Origin: Clarkia xantiana subsp. parviflora
Lineage: Eukaryota; Streptophyta; Magnoliopsida; Myrtales; Onagraceae
Length of the DNA: 64,000 nucleotides
Assembly (NCBI GenBank): GCA_036873135.1
Contig: JAPTYO010000010.1
Coordinates: forward strand, 14,911,134 to 14,975,133
Reading direction: 5' to 3'
Shown: positions 1 to 10,300 of the stretch, one piece after another
How positions within the stretch are numbered: position 1 is the first letter of the stretch
How the letters are laid out: each line of letters begins with the position of its first letter
The notes under the pieces: model-generated
Told to the model about the DNA's origin: nothing
Seen by the model: the letters and a program-made list of their open reading frames with translations, nothing else
The model's database searches: none
Translations under genes and position numbers: made by a program

Positions 1-1809
1 GGGGCAGCCATGGAGGTCCCGATCGCAGAACAAGCCCCGATAACAGAGCAGCCAGAACAGCCAAATGATGAGAACACCTGGGAGATGTAAACTGATGGTT
101 CATCGAGTGTAGAAGGCTCGGGGGCAGGATTCGTATTGATACCGCCCGGTGGAGGCGAGCCCCTACGATATGCCTTGGCGTTGACGTTCAAAGCCACCAA
201 CAATGAAGCGGAGTACGAGGCTCTTATCACGGGCCTCAAGATCGCCAAGGGTACGGGAGTCGATCATCTAAAGGTGAAGTGTGATGCCAGCTTGATCGTA
301 AATCAAGTCCAGGGGAACTATGAAGCCAGGAGCCCGACAATGAAGAAGTATTTGCACGAGGTGCAGACTTTGAAGGGAGGCTTCAAAAGCTTCGATATCG
401 AGGCGATCCCGAGGGAAGAAAACGCGGAAGCAAATGCCTTAAGCAAATTCGCTCTGGGAGTGGCCCCCGAAGAGAATCGGAAGGTGCATTTTCTAGAGAA
501 GGTGATTATCTCAAACATTGATCCGGCGGAGATCTGCGCTATTGAGACAGGATCGGAGGAAGAAGAGAAGCCTACTTGGATGACCCCGATGGTCACCTAT
601 CTGACTACGGGGGCACTCCCCGACGATGATGTGGCAGCTGTCAGGCTGCGTCGAATCGCGAACGACTACGCGATGGTGGACAACCAATTATACAAGAAGG
701 GGCATGTGAAGCCTTTTCTGAAATGCGTGGCGGAGCCCGACACGAATCGGATCCTGAGAGAGCTACACGAAGGAGTCGCGGCCTGTCATGAGGGGGCCCG
801 ATCTATCGTGAGGAAGGCGTTGAACTTGGGCTACTATTGGCCTTCGATGAACAAGGAGGCGACAGCAATGGTCCGATCATGTGATGCATGCCAGAGGTAC
901 GCTCCAAATATCGTGGCTCCCGCCGCGGACTTAATGCCCATCAGGAGTGCATGGCCCTTCGCGCAATGGGGGATTGACTTGGTGGGACCTCTTCCCCAAG
1001 CGAAAGGTCAGTGTAAGTATTTGCTCGTGGCCATCGATTACTTCTCAAAGTAGATAGAGGCTAAAGCATTGGCCAAGACGACGGGACAGCAGATCCTCAA
1101 GTTCCTCCAAACTCAAATCATATCCCGGTATGGGGTTCCTCGAGTGTTGGTCAGCGACAATGGCCCTCCGTTCAATGGGGCTCAGTTGAAGGAGTACCTG
1201 GAGGAATTGAACATCGAGCATCGGACCGCTTCAGTCCGCCATGCTCAGACCAATGGGCAAGTAGAATCAGCCAACAAGATCGTGATGGATGACTTGAAGA
1301 AGAGAGTCTACGCCTTGCAGGGCCATTGGCTGGATTAGCTCGAGAACGTGCTTTGGGCTGTTAGAACAACACCCAAGCAATCGACGGGGGAAACTCCGTT
1401 TGGCCTGGTCTATGGCACGGAGGCAGTTGCTCCCGTGGAGATAGCGGTGGCGTCCCATCGCGCAAAATACTACGAGCCTCTGACAAACGAGGAAATGAGA
1501 CGTCTAGACTTAGACTTACTCGAGGAAAAGAGATGGAAGGCTGATGAAGTCCAGGCTCGGATGCGTTTGGCAACAACCCGATATTACAATCGGCGTGTCA
1601 AGTCCCGACAATTCTTCGTGGGAGAACTTGTCTGGCGGAGGAACGAGTTCGTTCATCAAGATCGGATCAACAAGTTATCACCGAAATGGGAGGGACCTTA
1701 CAAGATCGTAGGGATGCCAGCACCCAATGCATACAAACTAGAGGACCTTGATGGCAAAATGTTGAAGCATTCCTTCAGTGGCGAACACTTGAAGAAGTAT
1801 CATGTTTGA
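1..1809 (+). pseudogene. Ty3/gypsy (Tat-type) pol 3' part: RNase H and integrase, three nonsense codons
   Basis: One frame runs from the left edge to the stop at 1807-1809, broken only by in-frame stops at 88-90 (taa), 1051-1053 (tag) and 1336-1338 (tag). An RNase H domain starts near 91 (DGSSS, then ATNNEAEYEAL). An integrase follows: a zinc-binding H-H-C-C module at about 760-900 (CHEGAR, CDACQRY), then the catalytic triad with Asp at 976-978 (GIDLVGP), Asp at 1156-1158 (SDNGPPF) and Glu at 1264-1266 (GQVESAN). The C-terminal tail ends in KKYHV. Protease, reverse transcriptase and gag lie left of the window or are lost. The element continues to the LTR ending at 6818. The architecture with an antisense gene downstream fits the Tat lineage. 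The three stops make this copy non-coding, although the motifs are otherwise well kept, so it is probably a young insertion. Confidence 0.93.
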
Positions 1810-1989
1810 TATTAGGTCGCCGCGAATGGCGCAAGTTATCTATCAATCCGATGTAAGCAAAGCTTTGAATTATCAATAAAAGAAGTTGCTTCCGATCAAA
1901 TTATTTAGATTTATTCTAATTGTTAGTAAGACGTCCTGGAGGGCGCGACGAAAAGCCTTCCGAGGTACGATAAAAAGCCTTACGAGGTA

Positions 1990-2290
1990 TGAGTAAGTCG
2001 TCTATATGATGCGGCCAAAAGCCTTAGTGGGTACGGACAAAAGCCCTACGGGGTACATGTAAGTCGTCTATATGATGCAACCAAAAGCCTAGGTACGAAA
2101 GGGCCCTAATGGGTCCGCGTAAGTCGTCTATATGATGCGGCCAAAAGCCTTAACGGGTATGAAAAAGCCTTAACAGGTCCGCGTAAGTCGTCTATATGAT
2201 GCGGCCAAAAGCCTTAACAGGTACGAAAAAAGCCCTTAAAGGGTACGATTAAAGTCGTCTGATTTGGCGCGGTAAAAGCCCCAAGGGGTG
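1990..2290. repeat. 60-67-bp tandem repeat downstream of Tat pol
   Basis: Five imperfect copies carry the phrase aagtcgtctatatgatg, starting at 1995, 2061, 2121, 2185 and 2252 (the last is diverged), each followed by aaaagcctta-like words and a ggtacg motif. The block lies between pol and the 3' end of the antisense gene. Tandem repeats in this position are common in Tat/Ogre-type elements. Confidence 0.9.
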
Positions 2291-2344
2291 TGAAAAACCA
2301 TCTTGAAAGGTGTGAAAAATGGCCTTGCAAGCCAGGGATAAAGA

Positions 2345-2535
2345 ACCTTAAGTGGTGAAGTCCCGATTGGACGAGAAGCCTTAAGTGGTGAAGTCCCGAT
2401 TGGACGAGAAGCCTTAAGTGGTGAAGTCCCGATCGGACGAGAAACCTTAAGTGGTGAAGTTTCGATAGGACGAGAAACCTTAAGTGGTAAAGTCCCGATT
2501 GGATGAGAAACCTTAAGTGGTGAAGTCCAAAGTAA
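2345..2535. repeat. 33-bp tandem repeat
   Basis: About six copies of a 33-bp unit beginning ccttaagtggtgaagtcc follow the previous block at regular spacing (about 2347, 2379, 2412, 2445, 2478). It has a different unit length and sequence from the 60-67-bp block, so two repeat families sit side by side. Confidence 0.92.
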
Positions 2536-2738
2536 AGCGTCGGAAGGACGTATTAAGTCATCTTAAATGGTGCATCGGAACGCTCTGAGCAACGAGTCTA
2601 AAGTCACTCTAAATAGCGCGAATAACTATCGGAACCGAAACAGATAAAAGAAATTCCTTATATAAAGGCTCGAAGGCCTAGGAGTTTCGATACAAAAGAC
2701 GAAGGAGAAAAACTACAAGGACTGAAAAAGATGTAACA

Positions 2739-5490
2739 TTAGACTTTGTCCTTGTGGGAAGATGGATCCTCAGCAACATCGGAAGGAGCAAGGTTCGGAG
2801 GGGCCTGGGCAGAAGGCTCCGCAGCCGGCAGAGTCGGGTCCACGGCAGCAGTCTCTTCACTCTCCGCGGGGAGGTTGAAGTACTTCTCCGCGACGGGGGC
2901 AAGAGTCTCGGACTTCGTGAAGTCAATGGAATCCGGGTAGGCTGTATAGAGTTCTTCGACGGCGTTGTACAAAACATCCTCCATCTCGGACTTGCAGAAC
3001 TCTACAGCAGCCACCTTGAATTCTTCAGAATTCCGATACTCCTCGCGGGCCTGTAGGCGGCCTTCCGTACGACCCTGCTGGAGACCTTCCTCGCGGCCCT
3101 GCAGGCGGCCCTCCTCGAGGCCTTGAGCCTTTGCCTCAGACAGCTTCGCAGAGAACTCAGCCCTCTCGGCCTCAAACTTCGCCTTGGCCTCCGCGAGAAG
3201 ATCCGCGAAGACGTCCTTCTCGTGAATGAGCTGCCTCTTCTCCGCCTCATTCCGCTGCTGCTCCACCTGGACCATCTTCCGCTCCCGACGCATGACAGCC
3301 TCATGATCTTGAACCTGCTTGAGCAGGCCCGAAGCCATCTCGTCAAGGAGAGTTTTCTCCTTGGCCATCTTGTTCTTGGCCGCCACCGCCTCGTCGAGCT
3401 CCACCTGGAGCTTGGCTAACGCATCGGGATCCGATTTAGCTTCAGCCTCCTCCAGGGCCCTCTTCAGACTTAAGGCGATGGCAAAACAGCGCTGCTGGTC
3501 CGCAGTTTCCTAAGGCGAAAGGAAAAAAGATTAGAATTCGATGGTCGAAGACAGGGATAAGGAAGAAAACAAGCAAAGGTAAAGTATTACCTCCATCCGA
3601 CGAACGGCCATAGCACGGAACTCCTCTTCGACTTCCTCCCGCGTTAAGCAAAGCGGCTGTCTCAAAGCAGGAGGAATTGACCCTGCCAACAGATGCAGGG
3701 CCAAGTCAGGCTGAAGATTCCCCCGAAGAACCGAAAACCCTTGGAGGGATTCAATCGGACGCCAGGGAACCGTCGCCTGGTCGGGGGTGTAAATCTTGTA
3801 AAGATCATCCATCGGAAGAGGAGGGATAACCTCGGCATCATTAGTGGGAGGAGCTACCTCAGCCGGAGGAAGCTCAGGAGTAGGAGTGCGGAGCTCGGGA
3901 GGAGGACTCCGGGACACGTCCCTCACGGCGGGCCTCAGGCTTCTTTCCCCCGACCTTCCGCGGGGAAGCAGGCCACCCTCATCAGCCTCTTCGACAGAAG
4001 GAGAGGCTTCCAAATTAGTCACCCGACGGAACTGGGCATCCGCCGGGACATCCTCCAGCATCAGTTCTTGCGGAGCCGCAGTCTCCGTTGGAGTGGCAGT
4101 CTTCGTCGGAGCAGGAGTCTCCGATGGACCTGCGGTGGCAGGACGAACATAGTCAGGAAGAATTCCGCCAGGACACCAGAGAATTTGGCGTTTGACATAC
4201 TGGTCCTTCCCAAAGAAGTTGTAATATCCCGCCTTGAGAACGCTGGGGACTTTTCCTTGAAGGATGTATTTAATTTCCCGAACCCGCGATTCCCGATCGG
4301 CGGGGATAAACTCCTTGGGAACCAACTTCTTATATCTTTTAATTGCACGACGAACGCGCTTACCTTCCTCGACGGTAGTGGCTCCGAAGGCCCGATCTAT
4401 CTCCTCCCTCCTGGCCTTCTTGGCCACGACCGGCTCTTCGGTTGGAGGAGCAGCAGACGGAGGAGCGGAAGAGGAAGCGCCCTTCTTCACCAACTTACGC
4501 TTCCTCTTAGAGCCACTTGGGACGGCATCAGTCTCGCCCTGCTTCATAATGAGATGAGTCAGCAGAGAAGCCTTCTTGGCTGCAAAAGTAAAAGACAAGA
4601 TGGTTAGAAGTGTTACCCAGACGACCAAATCTTTGGAAACAGAGTCGAGGAGTCGGACTCCGATAAAAATCAAGTCCTTCTCCTGGAGCTTGTTGGCGTC
4701 GAGGGGTATGAAGTTGTCTCCCCAACGGTAGAGCTGAACCATTTGAAGAGTGTTGATGTCATCCCCGGTGTAATCCAGAAGCTTGGGGGCAGGGTCCGCC
4801 ACAACCTCCCATTGAGGTCAGGGGACGGAGCTGTGTTGGACGAAGAAGTAATACTTCTTCCATCCGCTGTTGTCAGACCCCTAGTCGCGAATCAGCACCC
4901 GATCCTTGTGGAACTTCCAAGTTTCGCTATCCCAGCCGAAACGTGAAAGTTGCTCCTTTGTCCACTTGGGGAGTCGGGGGGAGAAGGAGCAGACACCAGC
5001 TTTGTTGCATTTCATGCCATAGAAGGTGCGGAAGAGTAGTAGACTGTACGTCCACTGCTGGCGATGGCATAGGAGTTGGAAGGCATTCCACACGCGGATG
5101 GCGTGTGGAGAGAAGGTACAAGGGTGCGTTTTGTAGAAGTTGCACATCTCCACCAAATTTCCGCAGAAGGGGAACCAAATCCCCGCGCTTATTTGTCCGG
5201 CGGAGACGAACACTTCCCCTTCCCGAGGACGCGTAACGATGTGCTTCCTTCTGACGGCAGGTTGAGACCCATACGGGAAACGAGGTTCCCAATCCGAGGT
5301 GATACACCCCTCTCTAAGGGCAACCTCGTATGAGGTCTCAGAAATCTCATTGACAGCAAGTTCGAAAGTGAAAGGAGCCCTAGCCTCAGAACTAGCTTCG
5401 TCTAAAACGGTTACAAACAAGAAGATTTGAGAGAAGAAGAGCAAACATCAGCAAACCATGAAAACATAGAAGAAAGTCCTTACCAGACAT
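2739..5490 (-). pseudogene. Antisense spliced gene of the Tat element (gypsy-type transposase-like, coiled-coil C-terminus)
   Basis: This gene is transcribed against pol. Exon 1 is only ATGTCTG (5490-5484). Intron 1 runs gtaagg to ttttag (5402-5483). Exon 2 is 5401-3591, intron 2 is 3590-3510 (gtaata to ccttag), and exon 3 is 3509-2739. The exons join in one frame of 862 residues. That frame is broken by two stops in exon 2 (tag at 4881-4883, tga about 60 bases further on). The N-terminal half (EMCNFYKTHP, WNAFQLLCHRQQW, LFRTFYG) resembles the plant protein family labelled putative gypsy-type transposase. Next comes a basic stretch (SGSKRKRKLVKKG), a Pro/Thr/Glu-rich middle, and a Glu/Ala/Lys-rich coiled coil with EGRLQGREEGLQQG-like repeats in exon 3. 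A further intron-like segment (4616-4580, 37 bases, ending tttgcag) would break the frame if removed. The function is unknown. Antisense genes at this place are reported for Tat elements such as Grande. Confidence 0.75.
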
Positions 5491-5656
5491 GATTGGTGAT
5501 CGGTGAGGAAAGATGAAGAAAGATGAAGGAAGATCGGAAGGGATGAAGGCCTTGGATCACTTGAATAGCAGGAAGAACTTAGAGGAGAAGCTTCGAATGC
5601 AAGAACAGCAGAAATCAAGAGAGTGCAGAAGAAGTGAATAATGCCAGGGTTTTAGC

Positions 5657-5663
5657 TTTTATA
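5657..5663 (-). promoter_or_regulatory. TATA box for the antisense gene
   Basis: On the minus strand the sequence reads gcTATAAAAgc, about 170 bases upstream of the ATG at 5490. It lies inside the element but outside the LTR, so the antisense gene appears to have its own promoter. Confidence 0.5.
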
Positions 5664-6023
5664 AGCAAAAGGACAACTGAAGGGATTTAATCTCGACCAT
5701 TGAAGATGAAACGATGCGATCGTGGTCGTTGATATCGAGAAGACGGTACGGAAGAGACGTGGTGACGTCATAAACGCTTTTTCAGAAAGCAACAGACACG
5801 CCGATTCAAGCGTCGTTTCATAATCCCTAGCATTTAATGCTGCGATAACCGAGGAGTCTCCTCGGGTTTGACAACTGTCCACAGAGTCCAGTGGGCCCAA
5901 GGTAATCATGAGTGAGAAACTCTGTCATACAGCAATTGCGTGCAAGGCAAAAGCCTCCGACAACAAGGTGGGAAGGGTTGGAACTGAAACTGGAAGACAT
6001 GACGAACTAAAAGTCCCCATGTC

Positions 6024-6034
6024 TTGGGGGCAAA
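6024..6034 (+). other. Polypurine tract of the Tat element
   Basis: The purine-rich run ttgggggcaaa lies directly before the TG that opens the LTR, the position expected for the plus-strand primer. Confidence 0.75.
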
Positions 6035-6818
6035 TGATGGGTTCCGATGAAATCGTTAGCCCCGTTAACAGCCAATGGACGACGAGTAGGTCCAATGGGC
6101 CTCGTGAAAGCCTGGAAGGCCCAGAGGCCCAGTACGAAGGGTCCCGACTTAAGCGGTCCCGACATAAGAGCTGAATGCTCCCGACAAGAAGCCTCTGAGT
6201 AGGCCCCGATATGCCTTAGTAAAGGCCACGACGCGCCTTAGTAAAGGCCCCGATAATATAGCCCCGCAGAGGCTGGACCTGTCTCGTAGAGACTGAAGGT
6301 CCTGGGTGGTGATCTAGAATGAGACAACTCTAGAGTCTCCGACAGGAGTCGGGACTTGTGATCAGAGGATAAAGACCGAGAAACCCGCCTACTAGATAGA
6401 GTAGTGGGAGACGGTTAGAGATAAAGATAAATCCCCCGAGATACGCAGGGCGTGCCCGAGATACGCGGAGTATGGGTAAGATACGCGGAGCGTGGGGCGA
6501 GATATATGGAATCTCAACCGAGATATACGGAATCGTGGCGAGATACACAGAATCATGGGTACAACGGCCAAGCATGGTCACAGGTAGCTGGGCAACTCCT
6601 CCTCCTATATAAAGGAGGAAGTTACCCCAGAAAACATATACTCTCTCTAATACACATTGAGATTACTGCTATCACCTCCATTGATCACATACTCATTTAA
6701 GCATCGGAGAGGGATTCTGGGTCACCACCCAGGTCATCCCCTTTTGCAGGATTACGCGGAGCCAAGGAGTCCAAGCTTTCCGTCAAGGACGTAACGGAGC
6801 TTCGCCCGTGATCCAACA
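6035..6818 (+). repeat. 3' LTR of Tat-type Ty3/gypsy element
   Basis: The 784-bp LTR opens with TGATGGGTTCC and closes with GTGATCCAACA, so it has TG...CA ends with a short inverted repeat. A TATA box (TATATAAA, 6606-6613) precedes the phrase catttaagcatcggagaggg (6692-6711), which recurs in the second Tat element near 37.13 kb. Imperfect gagatacgcgga-type repeats occupy about 6430-6560. The matching 5' LTR is outside the window, so the flanking 5-bp duplication cannot be checked. Confidence 0.85.
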
Positions 6819-6871
6819 GTGCTCTTTTTTATGTTGGTCTTTTACCGTTCTGAGATCTATCATTTTTATAA

Positions 6872-7779
6872 GGGTTTTAAGGGTTAAGGGTCCTTTTGAT
6901 ACCACATGTTTGCAAATAATACATTGTTCATGCCATTAGTATTTTTTTGTACCAAATTGGTACCACATGTTTCCATTTTGTACCGTTTGCATACCACCGT
7001 TAGTGTTCCGTCAAAAATGGCATGTGCCATGCACGTGAGCAGCCCAAAACTTTCAATTTTGTTACAATTTAGTCCTTCTAATACATCCCTAACTTTTATT
7101 TTGTTCAATTTAGTCCTAAAATTTCAAAACCAAACCATTTTTCCAAACTGACCTGGTCGGGGTCACCGGACCCAGGCGACCCTGGGTCAGGGTCGCCTGG
7201 GTCCGGTGACCCCGACCCAGGGTCGGACCTAGCCCATGGCTAGGTCCGGCTAGGTCAATTTGGAAAAATGGTTTGATTTTGAAATTTTAGGACTAAATTG
7301 AACAAAATAAAAGTTAGGGATGTATTAGAGGGACTAAACTGTAACAAAATTGAAAGTTTTGGGCTGCTCACGTGCATGGCACATGCCAACAGATTTTTCT
7401 ACCATGCTTTGGGAGCACCATGCTTTTGGTTTTTTTAATACTATGGTGGACTTAATTGTAACATAAGTAAAACTATAAAAGTATGAAAAAATATGAATTT
7501 TTTAAATTACACATAAGATGTGTATCATACTATTTATAATATCAATTTCCCTATAGGGTTCACCTTTAGGGCAATAGAAAAATAAAAAAATTAGTGGCAA
7601 AAGCATGGTGCTCCAAGAGCATTGTAGAAAGGTCCACGGCCATTTTTTACGGAACACTGACGGTGGTATGCAAACGGTACAAAATGGAAACATGTGGTAC
7701 CAATTTGGTACAAAAAAATACTAATGGTATGAACAATGTATTTTTTGCAAACATGTGGTACCAAAAGGACCCTTAACCC
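6872..7779. mobile_element. Mutator-like foldback element, 9-bp target duplication
   Basis: The element is flanked by tttttataa on both sides (6863-6871 and 7780-7788), a 9-bp duplication typical of Mutator-like elements. Its long arms are inverted copies: gggttaagggtcc...ccacatgtttgcaaa on the left and the reverse complement on the right. The left arm carries nine extra bases at the tip. Between the arms lies a GC-rich palindrome (about 7150-7240, ggtcgcctgggtccgg type) in otherwise AT-rich DNA. The right arm is split by an insertion at 7389-7640. No transposase is encoded. Confidence 0.85.
7389..7640. mobile_element. Small foldback MITE nested in the Mutator-like element
   Basis: The inserted segment separates catgcca from cattttttacgg, which are contiguous in the inverted left arm. 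It has its own inverted ends: tttctaccatgctttg and caccatgcttttg on the left, with caaaagcatggtgctcc and cattgtagaaagg on the right. A short ggcca-like repeat at the edges may be the target duplication. The family is not determined. Confidence 0.65.
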
Positions 7780-8008
7780 TTTTTATAATGCTTTCACCAG
7801 AATGTATAACATCATTTTTGTGTTGCTATTTTTTCATTTTTTTATTACTTCAAAATTAACTCTACAGAAAAATTGACATTATTAAAAATATAATATAAAT
7901 TTTAAATGTAGCTAAAAAAACATATTTTTACAATTTACATAAATTACAATTAAAATTATTTTAGCTATATATAATAGTAAAAAAACGCTTGTGAAGCATG
8001 CTAAAAAT

Positions 8009-9347
8009 TAGGGTTGGGCATGGTTCGGTTCTGGGCAGAACCGTTTAGAACCGAATCGGAACCGGATTTTAGGTTCAGTTGGTTCCCTGTACTATGTAAG
8101 AACCAAACCAGATTTTAGGTTCTAGAACCGAACCATATCAGAACCGGTTCAAACCGGTTTTGAACATTTTTTTTTTAATACTAAAATTCAAAATACACAC
8201 CCAAGTTGATAATCCATAAGCAATCCAAAAATTTGCAAAATACAAACTATTTGATCGCTTCAGAGTAGAGAGTATCAAAGTCCAAATTATAAACAATCTA
8301 ATAATATAAAAATGTCAAAATATTTAAAACATAAATATCGAGACTTTAAACGACGTCAAGAGGCGTAGCTCAAACTTCAAAAGTGCAGAAAATTTATGGT
8401 TAAATTTTTTGTATATTAAGCAAATTAATCTATCACCTTAGTTAAAATATAGAACTATTTCTGAGTTAAGTTTCGAATTCAAAACTGAACTCAATTGATT
8501 GTAGAACTGGTCTGGGCTAATATAATATATAATAACTATATATAAGTAAACAAACCTGCTACGACCACCTATATACCAATATGAACCAAACTCAAATAGT
8601 GAAGAATCTACCATATGGGTGTAAATGAGTCAAGTTAATCGTGAGCTTCTCGAGATCGGCTTGGTCGATATTCAAATTCGACTCGCTAAATTTCGACTCG
8701 AGTCGAGTTTTTTCTGATACCGAGTCGAGTTCGAGTTCACTTGTACTCGACTTGAGAGGCTCGCGAGCCTAATCGAGTTTTTTTGTTTTGCCTATTTGAG
8801 TCGAGTTCGAGTTTGAGTTTTTCGAGTTTTACGTAATAATATTATATATGTATATATTGAGTCCAAGAAGAGTTCGAGCCAAAAGCCTAATCTAGTCGAG
8901 TTCGACCTCGAGCTAAGGTGTACCATTTATAATTTAATTGAATTTTTTTAACATTATCAAGCTGAACTCGAACATGTCAAGTATGACACCGAGTCGAGCT
9001 CGAGCTTGAAAAATTAAGGGTCGGTTGAGTTCGACCTCGAGTAAACTGAGTCGAGTCGAGCTTGCCAGATACTCGGCTCGTTTATAGCCATTTATTCTAC
9101 ACCAAAAAAAGGATGTAAGATTGTATTACTATCTAACAATTTAGACTTTATGTAACAAAAGTGGTTCTGAAAAACCGGTTTAGAACCGGTTCATAACCTA
9201 TTTTGAACCAATCAAAAACCGCTCCATATATTCATCATCAAAACCGAACCATTTAAGAACCACTTGGGTCAGAACCGGTTCGTATTGGTTCGGTTCCGAT
9301 TTGGTTCCGGTTCGGTTCGCCCGAACTGGTTTTTATGCCCAGCCTTA
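8009..9347. mobile_element. Non-autonomous hAT element, 8-bp target duplication
   Basis: It is flanked by ctaaaaat at 8001-8008 and 9348-9355. Ends are TAGGGTTGGGCAT and TATGCCCAGCCTTA, imperfect inverted repeats. Subterminal DNA is full of ggttc/gaacc words (aaccggttc, ttcggttccg). No transposase frame is seen. A second element is nested inside. Confidence 0.9.
8616..9090. mobile_element. Probable nested hAT-like element rich in cgagtcgag
   Basis: The ends tgggtgtaaatgag and ctcgtttatagcca are imperfect inverted repeats of the TAGGGGTGTAAACGAG plant hAT type. The inside consists of many cgagtcgagttcgag words. No clean 8-bp duplication was found, so the borders are approximate. Confidence 0.5.
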
Positions 9348-9420
9348 CTAAAAATCTCGAAATCTGTGGCATCCATATAATTGTGAATAAAAGTCATGGA
9401 GTCCTTAAACTAAGACATAT

Positions 9421-9951
9421 TGATGTGGGAGATCTTGAAGTGTCGGATTTTGGCGTGCGAGCACTGTATTTCATGCAGAAACAGCGATCTGAGCAAGACC
9501 CATAGTAAAAATGATGTGAGAGATCTTTAAGTGTCAGATTTTGGCGTGCGAGTACTGCGTTTTTCATGCAGAAACGGAGATCTGAGCAAGACCCATAGTA
9601 AACTATGGGGTTTGACGTTTTTCGGCCAAATTCTTCGTTTAGGGGGTCAAAATTGCAGTTTTATGTTTATGTCAGTCTTTTTTGTAATTTGTCGGTTTTG
9701 TTAGAGTCTGTTTCCAAATTTCGGATTTTTACCTAGGGTTAGGGTTTTTGTTTTCAGTATTTAAGATATGTTTAGCCTTCTTTACATTCAGTTTATTAAT
9801 ATAAAAAAACTGAGGTTTTCCTCTACCCTGCGTCAAATTCTCGGCATTCTTTGAATCGACGAGTTCTTGCGCCTCTATCCTACAAATTCTTGGTATTACC
9901 CTTTTGAATCAACGAGTCTTTGGTCCTTTCTATCCCCATCACGCTGCATCA
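9421..9951 (+). repeat. Ty1/copia 5' LTR with internal 91-bp duplication
   Basis: The LTR opens TGATGTGGGAGATC and ends cgctgcatCA. It contains a tandem duplication of its first 91 bases (9421-9511 and 9512-9602). The related solo LTR at 35689-36128 has the unit once, and the lengths (531 and 440) differ by exactly 91. A primer binding site follows directly. Confidence 0.9.
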
Positions 9952-9954
9952 GAT

Positions 9955-9966
9955 TGGTATCAGAGC
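9955..9966 (+). other. Primer binding site for initiator tRNA-Met
   Basis: TGGTATCAGAGC, the usual plant copia primer binding site, starts three bases after the LTR end. It shows that the LTR to its left is a 5' LTR. No copia gag-pol or 3' LTR follows. Confidence 0.93.
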
Positions 9967-10300
9967 CGATCAAGCATGGGGCTATAAAAGGAGGAACAAA
10001 AGCGGGTATGGTCACTGTGTGGAGTCACTTGTTGGGGGGATTTGGAGAGAAAGGTGTTGAGCATTGTTTGCCCATGATACTCCTAACCCACATCGCATTG
10101 TCTCTAATTGTTTTAGGGACCATAAAGAGTATTGGGACAGCAAAAGTGTAATGAGTGAGAGTCATAGAGTTGCCCGATCAAAAAAATCGCGACATTTGGA
10201 ACCTCCACAATCGAACAAAATCAAGATTAATTGTGATGCATCGTGGGAAGAATCAAGCCAAACGGGTGGCATAGCGGTCATTGCAAGGAATGAGAAGTAG

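Noticed and set aside
3693..4607. 304-codon plus-strand frame opposite the antisense gene
   Set aside because: It is the shadow of the spliced minus-strand gene. It lacks any recognised motif.
4580..4616. 37-base intron in the antisense gene
   Set aside because: It has a gt start and tttgcag end, but it is very short and its removal would break the frame, while reading through keeps it open.
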